Part shown: in pieces, positions 23,443 to 36,640 of the stretch | Layout of the letters: each line of letters begins with the position of its first letter | Position numbering within the stretch: the first letter of the stretch is position 1 | Assembly: GCF_964340395.1 (NCBI RefSeq) | Contig: NC_135550.1 | Coordinates: 3,199,001 to 3,263,000, forward strand | Length of the DNA stretch: 64,000 bases | Reading direction: 5' to 3' | DNA from: Glandiceps talaboti | Taxonomy: Eukaryota > Hemichordata > Enteropneusta > Spengelidae | Translations under genes and position numbers: made by a program | Notes under the pieces: generated by a model | Database searches by the model: none | Seen by the model: only the letters and a program-made list of their open reading frames with translations | What the model was told of the DNA's origin: nothing

Positions 23443-26112
23443 CAACACTGTTTACTTTTATTTCTCTTATTTCATTGCCTACTTTTCTTTTGATAGCAAT
23501 TGTGGCTTTTTTGGATAGTGTGCCAATTTCATGGAACTCTGACAAAGGATATAAGTTGATTATTTCCTCCTCCCTGTACTCTTTTCTAGAATTGCTGTAT
23601 GTTGTGTTTCCTATTGTTGCATAGGAAGAAAGCACTACTTGTATACAATTAAAAGACCCAAAATACAAACACAGTTTGTGCCTAAGTAGTGAAATAGGAA
23701 AAGCAGGTCATGCCCTTTTTACCATTGAGCTTTAACCTACTGGAAGATTGAGGTGAAAAAATCTTGAAGACAAATAGAACAGAAGGTTAATTTTAGAACG
23801 AAAACATTTTGATAAAATTGTTTTGATCTTTCTAGTTAAGAAAGAGAGAATCTTTCATGTATGAAAAGTCAATTCTATGTATTTAGTATCTTTCACTCTT
23901 TGGAAATATTGATCTGCAGCTGTACACACACTACAGTTTGTTAGTATGTGACTGTTCAATGTGTGAAATGTCTAACTGAGTGAAAACTGGTTGTCAGACA
24001 GCAATAACAATTAATAGAATCCTGTCGATGTGTCAGTAAGTCATCAGTTTGTTGGCAGAACTTAGCAAGACAGTGAGTTCTAAAAAGTCAATAATCAATT
24101 CTTGGAAATCAAGAAGACATACAGCACACTCAGAAAGCAGTTATCATAAATTAGCAAGACCACATTTTAAAAAGTCAATATTCAGAAATCACCAAGGTAA
24201 TTTGTGTTCTTCAAAAAGCCAGTTATTGGAAATAAAGAAGACTTCACTTCAAAAACTATAAAATTTCAGAAATAAACAAGACTTTGCACTTAAAACAATT
24301 ATAAATTATTTTTGAGAAATTAGCAAAATTAGCACAGTAGCACGTACATGTAGATATTACATTTTGAAAAAAGTAATATTGAATGTATAGTGTTATTACA
24401 ATTCACAAGTCCACATTGCTGTCTATTATCCAGACTAAATTGAATATGTAAATACTAGGTAAATAAGCATACTAATGAATAATTGATACTCTTAATTTGC
24501 ATAGTTTTGCATATTTGATGGTCTTGGGCAATGAAACAGAATTGGAGAGATGCAATATCAATTGAAAGTACCATTTCATTGAATGTATACAACGATTTCC
24601 TTAATATTTCATATGTCAACATTACACATGTTTGTAATAGCATTTCTTGTTGAAACAAAAATTGAAAATTTCGATATACCTTTGTAGTTCAAAGATTATA
24701 GAAAAGAAATGTTTTTGTTTTTTTTAATATTATTCCCCAAATGTTTGGGATAATTGCATAAAGTATCATAATTTTTATAAATGTTTTTTAGGCATGTAAC
24801 AGAAACAAGAACTGGTCAGAAAAGCATTTCAGCAAACCTGGATCTTGAAATATCCTAACCAAATAACTGATTGCCATATGTTTCAAATACAGATTTTGGA
24901 GTTTGCTGTCAAAACAAAGACTATTTATTTTGAAGAAAGTCATCACTAGTATTAGTATATATACTATAAACTTACATTTCAGTGTTTGCTAAGTTTCTAA
25001 GGTCCTAACAACATCTCATTTGATGAGTTTTACCATGTCTAGAATATGTATGAGTATTATAGGTGTATGTTGTCAAGGCTCCAACATGGCGCATTTGAGA
25101 TGTATCTGTTGATGCAGCTGTCCTGAGACAGTGAGCCAGCTTTGTCTATGTACTGATCACAGTTCAGTTGATGTGATATTGTAGAGTTCCATTATTAATT
25201 ATGGACTCTGAGCTCATTCAGATGGATTAAAATCAGTAAGTCGGTGCTTTGCATCTTGTATATTCAGTTCTCTAAGTCGTGGATGTTTGAAATGAGTTCA
25301 GTATGTAATGCTGGTACAATATTTATAAGGATATACTGTTATTGCCTCAATTTTGTTAAAACTTTCATTTTCCGTATGTAGCTATTGTAGCAAATCCATC
25401 AAAATATACATTTTGTATCTCTGATGATGGTATTCATTGATCCAGTTTTGACAACAACAACAATAACAATAACAAATCATATTAATGTAGTATAAACATT
25501 TCAATTATTAACACAAATGGCTTTAGAAAGCTGTATATAAATTTTAGTTTTCATCCTTTCACATCCAACAGCAAACCATATACATGTACATTTGTATATA
25601 TAGATTGTGAGAAAAAGGACCACAAAAGATATGATGATAGAAAATTGTTATCAATAATCCATAGTTTTTCTATTAATCTGTCATATCAAACTTTTTCATC
25701 TTGCGTATTTTTATTACATTTATAACCTAAGACAATACTGACGTCAAACCACAACTTTCAAAAATGAAAATATGGCTCATGAAAGTAGTACAGAGGATAA
25801 AATAACCAGGGGTAAAGCTGGCAGTGAGCAGGTGTCATTTGGACAGGATAGTTGAAATAGGCCTTATTTGAAAAGGTTTAATCAGCTTTGGCATAGCATA
25901 CATGTATACCTAAAAATAAAGGCTTAAGAATACACCAATACCCTGGACAAGGAAATCTCAAACTGAATGGTTACTTCAAATTTCAAGAGTAAAATTCAAA
26001 GGTCATCTTGCAAGTGTTAGAGTAGAGAACAAAATTATCTGAAAGTTAATCCATGTTGTAAATCAAAATGGCATCCAAATATAACTACAATGCATATAAA
26101 GGCCAAATAAAA
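23443..26112. other. AT-rich sequence; weak repeat at 24040-24310
   Basis: No gene recognised. At 24040-24310 diverged words (TTAGCAAGAC, AAAAAGTCAAT, GGAAATCAAGAAGAC) recur irregularly and may be a decayed minisatellite. The rest is unique AT-rich sequence. Confidence 0.45.
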
Positions 26113-26480
26113 AAAGTTGTTTGGTTCCGGTTACCTGACCCCACTTAGTTTTTCAAGCCGAGCCTAAACTTCTTTTTACGTATTTGAGAAAAATAATAAT
26201 AAAATCATGAAAATCGTGAAGTCGCGGAAGAAATAGTGGGTGCGGAAACTGACATCAACTTTAAAAGACAGTATAAAACCATTCTTCCAATCTGTAATCG
26301 CTGTACATCTGATAGGAAGAAATAAACAGCACAGAGACCATTTGGAAAAAATGGAAAACCTGAACTAGACACTCACACATGAAAAAAATATATACAAAAT
26401 GTAATAAAATAAAATACAAAATCTACCTACCCTACCTATTTTAAAATTGAACGTAATCAGAACCACACAATTTTTTTTAC
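26113..26480 (+). mobile_element. Dispersed repeat family D, copy 1
   Basis: It starts near TTGTTTGGTTCCGGTTACCT and aligns along about 300 bp with 55598-55905, in the same orientation. Shared words include AATCGCTGTACATCTGAT/AATGGCTGTACATCTGAT, CACAGAGACCAT and AAAATCTACCTACCC. There is no coding capacity or clear terminal repeat. A SINE- or MITE-like relic is possible. Confidence 0.7.
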
Positions 26481-28439
26481 GCCTAAGCTATGTATATGTA
26501 AGCTTTGGTGGGAAAATACATCAATACAAAGGTGTCTATTATCATAGATAGCAAATAAAGCACCAATTCAAGTCTCAAAAAACCCATAAAATTTCTTAGC
26601 ATTACATGAATAACTTGGCACTAGCTAGAGTTAAGGTAGAAAACAATTGGCAATATTTCCTCAGAGTGTAATACTTTTGCCACCATGGCACACATGAAAT
26701 ATGTCTTTATGATTAGGCACTTTCAATAAAAAAGTTGCAGGAACCCAGATTATGTGTGAACTTCTGTCTGATGTTTTGAATACTTTGGTTTACAAACTGA
26801 GTTGATATGTGGTTGGCGCATATATCATAGTTACATAGATTCTTCACCTATTACAGTATGAAGAATCAGCCTCAGTGCATATACCAAATATTAGTTTACA
26901 ATGTGCTATATTGTCTGTGACAGATGACACTTATTTGCCGACAGTTTTCCACTTCCAGAAGGTTAGATACTCAATGATTGATAACAATTAGTGCTGAAAT
27001 CAGCCTGGCAAAGCCTGTCTCAAGTTGTCAAATCAAATGATAATTAACACTTTGTAGTTTTGATGGAAGAAATCAGAAAGAGTCTTTGTCAGTAGATATG
27101 TCTAGTTTCTTAAGCATCTTTGAAAGGTGAGCTTAGCTTGTTGCCATGTTAAAACTAGACAGTCTAGCTTTAGGATGTAGTGATCCAGCCATCCTGTCAA
27201 AGTCTCGACAGCACTGTATGCTGCCACTTGGCTGCATAATCAACTTAAATTGGCCGTCAAGCAACAAGAAAGTGTAAGATATTATAATGATGATAGATGT
27301 ATGCTGATTACAGTGAGTTAAAAGTATTAATGTGTGCAATGTTTCAACTGCCTACAATTTAGCAAATTGACAGTTGCTTTTTAAAGATGGATGGGTTTGT
27401 CATTTTGATGTGACTGTTTTTCAATGTGATGTGCGAATACCGCGTCAGTGTCTTAGAGTTATTGATAGATATTAAAAATTGATTTTATTGGTCATATGTT
27501 CTCATTTATCCAAATGATACACAATCTGTTGATCTATTCTACAATAAACATAGCCTTGAAATACTGCCAGCAATTGAAATGAAAATAAAGATGAATGAAT
27601 TTTGTACATGCTTGTTTTGTGAATACATATTTATATTGAAATATGCATCGTTTGAAGTAAGCTGGTGAAGAATATGTGATAAACTGTTTGAAAAGTTCAC
27701 TTAAGAGTATGCATGTCCTGACCATTTATTCTAATTATTGCTTTAACTTCAAATTATTTCTTTGTGTTGTCAGTTTATCATTTTATTCCCTTTTTACAGA
27801 CTTGTTGTGCATGGTAAGGATATAATATGCCCTAACTTCTTGTTTTAAGTAACCAGTGAAATAATATTTAATGAAATATTTTTTAAGAACAATAACTTGT
27901 AATTTAATGATAGTTTGTTACTATGATGAAAGGGATACATATAGAACCAGCATAGAAGCAGAATATACAAATGCATACAATTCATGAATATTGCTAGCAG
28001 AGAACTCAATCTGTGCAATTATTTCACCAGACCTCAGAGTTTATTTGATTTAGGTTTTAAGTCACTGAAAGTCTCATATTACATGTACATCAATATATTA
28101 ATCATGTTTTTATATTTTTAATTGAGACGCAAGGATTTAGATGACTACTCATTTGTACTTTTTTTCTCATGACCCATATTTCTTAAATCTAACAAAACAA
28201 AAAGCAACAAATTATTGACCTCTCAGAAAAAAACATTAATGGTAAGATGGTGACACTTTCTGGGCAAAAGTGTCACCCCATCTTTGAAATTTTGGCATCC
28301 TGAATGGTTCAATGTCCTCCTGACTTCACTAAAATGTCATTTCTCAGTCATCCAGACTGTTAAACAGTATGATTATGAATTGAAAGCATCAATAACATAT
28401 ACAAACTAACTTTTTTTTCAACTGGCCCATCATTTTTGA
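26481..28439. other. AT-rich sequence, no feature recognised
   Basis: No gene, RNA or element is supported. A short hairpin with arms GATGGTGACACTTT and AAAGTGTCACCCCATC lies at 28246-28283. Confidence 0.45.
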
Positions 28440-29050
28440 AGAGGAACATAAAATTTAGAAAGGTTACACATTACCCTATACCAGGTCGCATGATACACTG
28501 CACTCATAGGTTTGAATGAACCCAGTACAAAAAGAAAAAGTATTTAACCCTGAGACCAGATGTGAGCTGAAATTCTTTTAGCAGAGAAAAGAGATGTGAA
28601 GTTGAATTTTCATTGGCCAAAAAAAAAGTAAGGTCATCTGCAAATGCAGAGTTCTTTACAGTTTCTCCCATTATATTTATACCTTGAATAAAAGGATTTT
28701 GTTCAATAGCAACAAGGAGTGCTTCCAAACTGAGACTAAAAAGTGCAGGGGAAAGGGGGGTCACCATGACGCACACCCCTTTCTATATTAAACAGGCCTG
28801 TGCTGATACCTCGATTTAGGACACAACTAGAAGTTTGGTATAGAAAGTTTTAACCCAATTATTAATTAATAACAGAGGGGCCATAATTGAAGGTATGAAG
28901 AGATTCAAACAAAAAGTCCCATTCTAAGCTGTCAAAGGCTTTTTTAAAAAAAAAAATGTTTTGTGAAAGTTCCTCAGGAATATTTAGGCAGACAGGCATG
29001 TACAGAAATTATTATTTTATTGATCTCATTAAACCATTAAAAATCTTGGA
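28440..29050 (-). pseudogene. Degenerate LINE reverse-transcriptase fragment
   Basis: Read on the minus strand, this is the palm region of a non-LTR retrotransposon reverse transcriptase. The order of motifs is right: KAFDSLEWDF with the first catalytic aspartate (about 28925-28950), RGVRHGDP (about 28755-28785), PLSPALFSLSLEALL just after it, and the active-site box FADD at 28633-28644 followed by LTFFL. The reading frame shifts inside a run of C at about 28752 between RGVRHGDP and PLSPALF. Several stops lie between the first and second motifs and upstream of KAFD. The sequence after LTSGLRV decays. The spacing resembles L1/Tx1-type elements, but the clade is inferred. Both active-site aspartate motifs survive while the frame does not, so this is a dead copy. 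A family A fragment starts about 20 bp upstream of its broken 5' side. Confidence 0.88.
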
Positions 29051-29068
29051 AAGATTCTCTAACTAAGT

Positions 29069-29390
29069 TTAGCACAAACTGAACCAGAGATTGGTTCAAG
29101 GTAAAATGTCTGTCTGTCTGTCTCTGTCTTGTAGATGATGCAAATGATTTTGATATTGAGTTTTACCTCGATCTCATACTACTGGTGATGAAATTTGGTT
29201 ATGATTCTGAAAGTGTTACTGTTAGTCTGCAAATTATGAATGTGTCATACTTATGTAATTGGCCCTAGCAACCATGACCATGCCCTTAGCAACAGTCAAA
29301 TGACAAGGTTTATTGCAAATATAACAACAGGGATGGGTAGGCAGTTGTATAAACATTTATTTGAAATATGCAAATGTGTAGTGTACATAC
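29069..29390 (+). mobile_element. Family A fragment, internally deleted
   Basis: It begins TTTAGCACAAACTGAACC with a degenerate hairpin partner and a short (GTCT)n run at 29107-29130. It then jumps to the family A segment AATTGGCCCTAGCAACC, CTTAGCAACAGTCAAATG and ends around ATATGCAAATGTG. The 3' end is missing. Confidence 0.65.
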
Positions 29391-31100
29391 GGCATATGAC
29401 TCTTGTCAATGAAAATTAACGAAGGGTGTGTGATGAGCAGATCGTTCTATCATGCTGACCATACTTGATATTGATTTGAATAGACTATGGAAAGGACATT
29501 GTCAAAATCCACCAACGCAAAGGTTCTAAGCTAGGCCACACTGGGGTATAATGTGAAACTTATATGATTCAATGTAAATCTGGAAATTACTGATGAGATA
29601 TCATGCAATTTGACGTGTTGAACTCTAAAGTCTTGTAGATAGCATGGTATAGTGCAAATTTTTATTTTGGCATTCACAACAAGATGATTGATCGACTGAT
29701 ATTGAGTAAATCCTTTTGTTAAAATCTAGTGTGATCATCTAAAATAATTATTCAGCAATTATAGTTGTAGTTATTCTGAAGAGATTTGTATGTTTATTCA
29801 CATGATTTTCTTGAAAGCCATTAATGTACACATGGCCGTCAAGGTCAAGTGCATGTTTCACCTGCCGACCAGTCAAAAAATAACGACATGCATAAATTTC
29901 AGAAACATGCCAATACAAACTACTGAAACAACATAATGATTATAAAAGCCTGCAGCTGGTAAATACAATTTACCATTGAAAGCAGAATAGGCATTTGTTA
30001 AATTATTATTTGCCTAATGCTTTCAGTATTTGCATCTTTCCTCTTCTCTACTGAATAACGATGTCCATGTGTTTATCCCAAATACCTACACAGATTAATG
30101 GAGTTGTAAGGTCTACAAATTGATGAAAACTATAGAGGAAAAAACTGTGCATAAGAGTTGAATGCAGCTTTGTGGTATACAGAAACAGAAATAATGATAA
30201 ATAGAATACGTTTTTTATTTTTATTCAGTATCCAAGAGCAGATAAAAATTGTGTCAGAGTCAAATATTCCAAATAAACATACGATTTTGCTTCCAGCTTT
30301 CAGGCCAGAGGGGGGATACCCACCTTCCGGTCCCATTCCCCTGCGGCTATGCAAGCACGGATTGTCACCTTTCCATTTTTTTCTGCTCCTTAAGTTGCTC
30401 AGTCTCAAAAAACTTAGAGGGAACACTACTGGAGAACCAAACATAATACTATATTTGAGGTCAAGTTGAGAGGGGAAATGTTTAATTTGAATGCTTAAGG
30501 ATGGAGCCACTTTTCTTGACCTTTTACCTATCATCACTAAGAAAGGAGACCCAGGTGATGATACTTGCACCACATTAATCTTGAGGTCGTGACCTTTTTG
30601 GGGGGTATTGCCTCATTCTCAGATGTAGATGCATGGTTGTCAGTCGTTGAACTTGAATATTGGAAGTATGATTGATGAAGCCAACTTTTTATTGCGATAT
30701 TCTGTCGATACCAAATTTTGGTGAATACTATAATTTGTAAATATGATGACAAATTGGATATGATTGTCCCAAGTACTGTCATTGCATTAATTATTCAAGG
30801 TAACATTTGATGTCAAAAGAACACATTGAAATTGCCCTTTATGGTTTAAATGATGGGACTGTAGGAAAAGCATCTAATGATTTGAAAGTCTGTCAGAGTA
30901 TTTAGAAAATACAGTGGCCCTGATTTGATTGAAAAACTGTTACAGTTCAAAATGTGTTGACAGTTATTTTCTAGGAAAGGTTTGACGTATATTGTCTGTT
31001 TTATTCTGTTTATCTAGCTGCCTATAGTTTCTGTTGGGGAATAGGCCATCTTTTATTCAAACCATGCACAAGGGTGTGACATCAATATATATAACATACT
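29391..31100. other. AT-rich sequence, no supported gene
   Basis: The longest open frame (30130-30573, minus, 147 codons) has no motif that I recognise, and its opposite strand is also partly open. It is not called. A GC-richer patch at 30300-30380 lies within it. Confidence 0.4.
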
Positions 31101-31103
31101 GAC

Positions 31104-31145
<42 letters not shown>

Positions 31146-31150
31146 GTTGG
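31101..31150. repeat. (TTGA)n microsatellite
   Basis: About nine TGAT/TTGA units pass into TTGG units at the right end. Confidence 0.95.
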
Positions 31151-33163
31151 GTGAGTAATTTATTGATTGATTGGTAGTTAGCATTGCTTTCCTAATACAG
31201 GGATGTATTCATTGATGTATAACAATTACTTCTAATCAAAGTTGCAGAGAAAATTGCACAGAACAAAATTGACAATGATTTGTAATTAGAAATGTTGAGT
31301 AAAAAATGAAAACTTATGTCTTTGTAAGCTAGGATTCATTTGTGGGATACAAGTCAGAGTAATTTATAAGACTTTGTTAAACCATGTGTAACATAGAAAT
31401 AATGTACAAACTTCTCTCTTTTCTGACAAATGATATTGCACTGTGACCTGGGGAAAAATTGATACCGTGAATTTGCCATAGTTTGATCACATCCTATAAA
31501 GGTATCTTGTGTGTTAATCTGAATGGAAACCTTAGAGATGAGCTAATAAAAACCAAGAGGTTTTATGAATGGAGGCTCTGGAGTACATGAGGATTTTAAA
31601 TATTTAGGAAGGATTAAAAGTGTGTATTGTGATGATATCATCCTATACAAACATAATCAGACATGTATTAATCTAACAACACACTACATGTACATAAATC
31701 CAGATAAACTAAAAACGATATGTGAAGTTATCTCTCTGAAAAAAGTTAATGGATGAGAATAATAATGTATTGGCAGTAATACTAGTTGTTAATACTACTG
31801 AGTATTCAGTGTATGGATTCTACTTACAGTACAAGAATTAGTTTCCCTATAGAGTGCCTATAAAAACTAGAGGGCTCTATCAACAAGTAGTGCTATTTGT
31901 AATGGAAACTAGGGCATCATAAATTTTCCCACCTTGCTGTACTAAATGTCTACCATCAAGGGAACAACATCGTTGCTGTAGGGATATTAAGAAGTGTGTG
32001 GGCCTAAGGGACAATTAATACCAGGACTATAATTATAGGAACAAAGTCTAAAAATGCACAACACAGACAGATGCCTCTGGCAAGCTTGTAACGAAGGGGA
32101 ACAAAGCTGTTGTTAATTATACTTAGTTTCATGAAGGCATAATGACATACTGTAAGCAAATGAAGAAGGGGAAAGAAAAGACAGGGATGTCCCTTGAGAG
32201 AAGGCAGTGTAATCAGGTTCAGAAAGGTGAAACATTTAACATTTGTATGCTATAAATATTGAAGTATGTGTTCAATAATACGGTGACAACTGAATAGAAA
32301 AAAGATAGTATCATTGCATTCTATCAGTAAGGGAACGTTGGGGTTTTTTTTGAAAAAAACAATGTGCATTACATCAGGACTTTGATAATATTACAAATGT
32401 CAATTATCCTATGGTAGTTGTTCACTAATTTGAAAATATTGGCTATTCTACCACCAAGCAGACTAGCTTTGAAATCTTTTATATCCAAATTCATAATTGA
32501 TCCAGTTTTTTATCCATAGAGCAATGTGATTGTTGTGGTGCAAAAATATGTATCACTTCATAAAATAGTAAAAATGTTAATGCTCATATCATTAACTCAC
32601 AACTATTATTGAAATGTGTTTTGTTTCCTGTTGTTCTCAAGAAGTACATTGACACGCTGTTGAGAAATGGTTGATTCTATAGTGCATGGCAGGTACTTGG
32701 GGTACAAGTCTAGTGTGAATTAAATGCATTCACCCCAAGCCCTTTTGTTTTAGAGTCTCTTAGCTTAATTCGCTATACATGGCCTTGCCTGGAAACAAAG
32801 ATGTTTTAATATGTGCATCACAATCAGCAGTTTTTCTCCACTCGTACAAATGTGTTTTAAGTAAAAGTATCTTGGGGCTAAAGTGAGACATGATATTGTG
32901 TAGATATACTATGTGTGATACATTACGTTCACAGAAATTGTAAGTATCAGCTGCTCAGTGAAGTATATACTTATATGTACCCTTAAATCATTAAGTCATC
33001 TTGCAAGATATTTGTTATAGATTGTTGTTGTTCTGTGACTGTCACATAGTTTAACTTCTAGCCCACCAGATATCACAGTCACTGAAAACAAACAACAACC
33101 GAAAAGACAGAGAATTTGATGAAAGTTTTTTGTCATAATTATTCTTTGAATTGCCATGCAGAA
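31151..33163. other. AT-rich sequence, no feature recognised
   Basis: Unique AT-rich sequence. No coding, RNA or element signature is visible. Confidence 0.5.
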
Positions 33164-33418
33164 GTTATATATGTTGACTAAAAATATCATAAGGGTGTAG
33201 TTATATATGTTGACTAAAAATATCATAAGGGTGTAGTTATATATGTTGACTAAAAATATCATAAGGGTGTAGTTATATATGTTGACTAAAAATATCATAA
33301 GGGTGTAGTTATATATGTTGACTAAAATATCATAAGGGTGTAGTTATATATGTTGACTAAAAATATCATAAGGGTGTAGTTATATATGTTGACTAAAATA
33401 TCATAAGGGTGTAGTTAT
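33164..33418. repeat. 36-bp minisatellite, about 7 copies
   Basis: The unit contains GTAGTTATATATGTTGACTA and AAAATATCATAAGGGT. Two units lack one or two A residues. Confidence 0.96.
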
Positions 33419-33433
33419 TGAAAAAACCCCATT

Positions 33434-33849
33434 AAAGGCCTAGGTTTCAATCCCAGGTTCTCACATTAGTGTTATCTTATTAGTTAAAGGCCAGAGATTC
33501 AATCCCAGGTTCTCACATTAGTGTTATCTTATTAGTTAAAGGCCAGGGTTTCAATCCCAGGTTCTCACATTAGTGTTACCTTATCAGTTAAAGGCCAGAG
33601 ATTCAATCCCAGGTTCTTGCATCAGTGCTATCTTATCAGTTAAAGGCCAGAGTTTCAATCCCAGGTTCTTGCATCAGTGCTATCTTATCAGTTAAAGGCT
33701 AGGGTTTCAATCCCAGTTTCTCACATTAGTGTTAACTTATCAGTTAAAGGCCAGGGTTTCAATCCCAGGTTCTCATATTAGTGTTATCTTATTAGTTAAA
33801 GGCCAGGGTTTCAATCCCAGGTTCTCATATTCATGTTATCTTATTAGTG
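33434..33849. repeat. 52-bp minisatellite, 8 copies
   Basis: The unit contains AAAGGCCAGGGTTTCAATCC, CAGGTTCTCACATTAGTG and TTATCTTATTAGTT. It starts about 15 bp after the 36-bp array. Middle units share TTGCATCAGTGCTATC, marking a sub-block. Confidence 0.96.
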
Positions 33850-33939
33850 GAGGAGCCATAAGGGATCACATAATATTGATCTTTTTGTTCTTGAACAACT
33901 TCTACATCTTTGTCATGTAATTGACTTTCACACTTAAAA

Positions 33940-34811
33940 GAACTGTTTTATATGACAGCCAATCACATTATGTTGTTTTATATGACAGCCAATCACATTA
34001 TGTTGTATGACAGGAGTCTGTAAATGGTGGCCAATGAGTGTCAAGCAATATGCAACCATGGCAATTAATCAGTTTAATTATTTAATAAACTGACATCCAA
34101 GTCGTATTTCACTGTGAATTAATGTGCTATACTAAGCTTGTAAGGTACAAATTGAAGTCCCTAATATTACATACATCTTGAATGACATGATAACATGGTC
34201 ATTTTCTACATGGACACATATTACAGTGTAGCTGTTAGCTAGCATCAATTAGTATTGTTAACTTTATAAGGTGCCTGCCCCAAATGCTACTGCACTAATT
34301 AGTCACTATAGGGAACACCTGATAGACATAGACAGCAGACTATTATACCACAGAGATAGCCAATCAAAAGTCCACTCCTGTTAGTTTTGGCCAATCAATT
34401 TCTTTGATACATTGTAGTTAGTGGCCAATCAATTTATTTGATACAGTGTGGTTTAATTGTAACTTTGAGGCAGACAATTCAGCCTTAATTGTCATACTAG
34501 TATAAATTTAAAACAGAAATGAGTTTTCTTTGGTTGAACTACAGCAAGTTATTTTTAGAAATGAGCCACAGTTGATTCAAAGTACAATAATGTATTATAC
34601 AAGATAGTCAGTTACCCTCTGGCAATTGTTAGCTGTTGTGACAAGACATATATGGCCATCACTCCTGTACACTCTCTAACAATAAACTGTGTACTTTGAG
34701 CACTACACTAATGGAATTGTGTAGACACTGCTCTGTAGTTGTGAGTAAATATTGACCAAGTTGACAATGTAACCACTTGACACAGTCATCACTAACAAAA
34801 TAGCTCGATTT
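33940..34811. other. AT-rich sequence with small duplications
   Basis: A 27-bp segment with TTTTATATGACAGCCAATCA is duplicated at about 33947-34003. GCCAATCAATTT repeats near 34389 and 34423. No gene recognised. Confidence 0.5.
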
Positions 34812-34876
34812 GTGTTGTGTTGTGTTGTGTTGTGTTGTGTTGTGTTGTGTTGTGTTGTGTTGTGTTGTGCTGTGCT
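34812..34876. repeat. (GTGTT)n microsatellite, about 13 copies
   Basis: A perfect TGTGT run with 5-bp period, ending in TGCTG variants. Confidence 0.97.
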
Positions 34877-35320
34877 GTCAGTCAAAGGGTAAACCTTAAG
34901 GTGATTATAACATGTAAAGTACTTTCATTAAAGGGTAAATGTTTAATGTAACTGATCATAATATGTCCTGTACTACAAAATACACGTCATTCAGCCCCTA
35001 TAGCACATTTCTTAATTAAGGTGTTGTCTAGCATAATTGACATGTCATATCTTTCAGACTAAATATGTAATGTACTGTCTGTTTAATGGTAAACAGTACA
35101 GCTGATCATAATATATACTGTGATGCCAACTAAAGGGTAAACAGTACAACTGATCATGCATAACATGATGATGCCAACTAAAGGGTAAACATTTCAGATT
35201 ATCAAAAGTAATGAATTTAACACATGTTGTCAGTGACAGTGGTAGTGATGTTAACTCAGTCTTATCATGTTTTACATGGAAAGCAAATTTCCGCCCTCTT
35301 GATCCCTCAACTATCTGTCA
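34877..35320. other. Diverged short repeats around AAAGGGTAAA
   Basis: The words AAAGGGTAAAC, CTGATCATAATAT and GATGCCAACT recur several times between 34885 and 35200 with irregular spacing. This suggests an old decayed tandem repeat. Confidence 0.45.
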
Positions 35321-35368
35321 TTATTAGCACTACTGAACTAGGTTTAGTAGTGCTGTAGGCATGGTGAA

Positions 35369-35370
<2 letters not shown>

Positions 35371-35443
<73 letters not shown>
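35371..35443. repeat. (GT)n microsatellite, about 36 copies
   Basis: A pure GT run at the microsatellite position of the modular element. Confidence 0.98.
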
Positions 35444-36177
35444 ATCATTTTCTTAAAAACAGCTGGCTCAATTATACTGAAATTTGGTACACACAATGTT
35501 TGGGGTAATGGCTAGACCTGATTAGTTTTTGAGTGAGATCTGTTCAAGTTAATTAGACAAATATCAATGAAATCAACTAATTAAGCAATATCTCAAGACT
35601 ACATACTTCAAATTCAATATAATTTAGTATATTCGTTAAACATAGCAAAGTTTGTTGATGTACCTTACAGTGTTAATGAATAATTTGCATAATTAATGAT
35701 TTTTGGTAATTAGGCTATATCTTAAGAATGCATACTTTACTTTCAATACAATTCCATCCATATGTTAACCATAACAAATCGAATATGTCCTATAAACTTT
35801 GTTGATGTACCTTACAGTGTTAATGACTAATTTGCATAATTAATGAGTTTCTGTAATTAGGCTATATCTTAAGACAGCATACTTCAATTTCAATATAATT
35901 TATATATTAAACATAACAAAGTCCATATGCCCCTTTAAAGTTTGTTGATGTACCTTACAGTGTTAATCACTAATTTGCATAATGGATTATTTTCAATAAT
36001 TAGGATATATCATAAGAATGCGTGCTTGAATTTCAATTTCATTTACTACATAATATTAACCATAACAAAGCGAGTACGTCCAGTGTTGCAGCCAGCCTTT
36101 GGAAAGAGTGGGACATAGTGTCCCAAGACTTTCATTTTTCTGGGTCATCATAAATTTTTTTGGGACATTATTATTTT

Positions 36178-36640
36178 TAAAAAGTGCCAGTGGCATTGTA
36201 GCACAACTGTACAGTTTTTAAAAATATTTACACAAATGCTGATCTGTGCTAGATATTTACTGAATGATTATGCAGTTGCCTATCCAAGCCTAGGGGTGAA
36301 CAGATCATTTTGTGAACTGGTGGTCCCCGGACCAGTGCCTTAAAAAATCCAGTGGTCCTGCTGAAAGAATTAGTGGTCCCAGGTCCCACTAATATGAAAC
36401 AATCTTGCCTATGAATTTGTATATTCAGACAACTTTTTAACATAGTTATTAACAGTAAGGTATTGGTCCGACGGACCAGACAAGGTAAAATTTGCTAGGC
36501 CCGGACCCAGGACCAGTGGATTTATTCATCCCTGAACCCTATTGTTATCTATGCAATATATGTGATCATTTGGCTATTGTTATAGGTGTGGTCATTTTGT
36601 GCACTATTGCTAAACATATTTGCATACAATGTTAGTGTGG
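36178..36640 (-). mobile_element. Inverted family A fragment inside the hAT-like element
   Basis: Read on the minus strand it has TATGCAAATATG, then AGCAATAGTGC, CACACCTATAACAATAGCC, ATAATCATTCAG and GATCAGCAT. The 3' palindrome AACTGTACAGTT follows (36205-36216), then GTGCTACAATGCC and a terminal TTTTTA. This order matches the family A copy at 40.4-41.1 kb. The 5' half is missing. A 244-bp insertion at 36291-36534 interrupts it. Confidence 0.72.
36291..36534. mobile_element. Small innermost insertion with AGGG-type inverted ends
   Basis: The left end AGGGGTGAACAGATC and the inverted right end AGGGATGAATAAATC are imperfect terminal repeats. The interior is rich in GGTCC/GGACC words. The flanks show only an imperfect 8-bp match. 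The family A copy at 40.4-41.1 kb lacks this segment at the matching point, which supports insertion. Confidence 0.6.

Noticed and set aside
27133-27339. Minus-strand 68-codon frame with a fairly protein-like C-terminal half
   Set aside because: Considered as a possible exon, but no family is recognised and no convincing acceptor AG lies at its boundary.
30130-30573. 147-codon minus-strand frame
   Set aside because: No recognised motif, the opposite strand is also open in two frames, and no splice or promoter context is visible.
33434-33849. GTTTCAATCCC in the 52-bp units resembling a tRNA/SINE B box (GWTCRANNC)
   Set aside because: The spacing inside the box is off by one base, no A box lies at a suitable distance, and no cloverleaf can be drawn.
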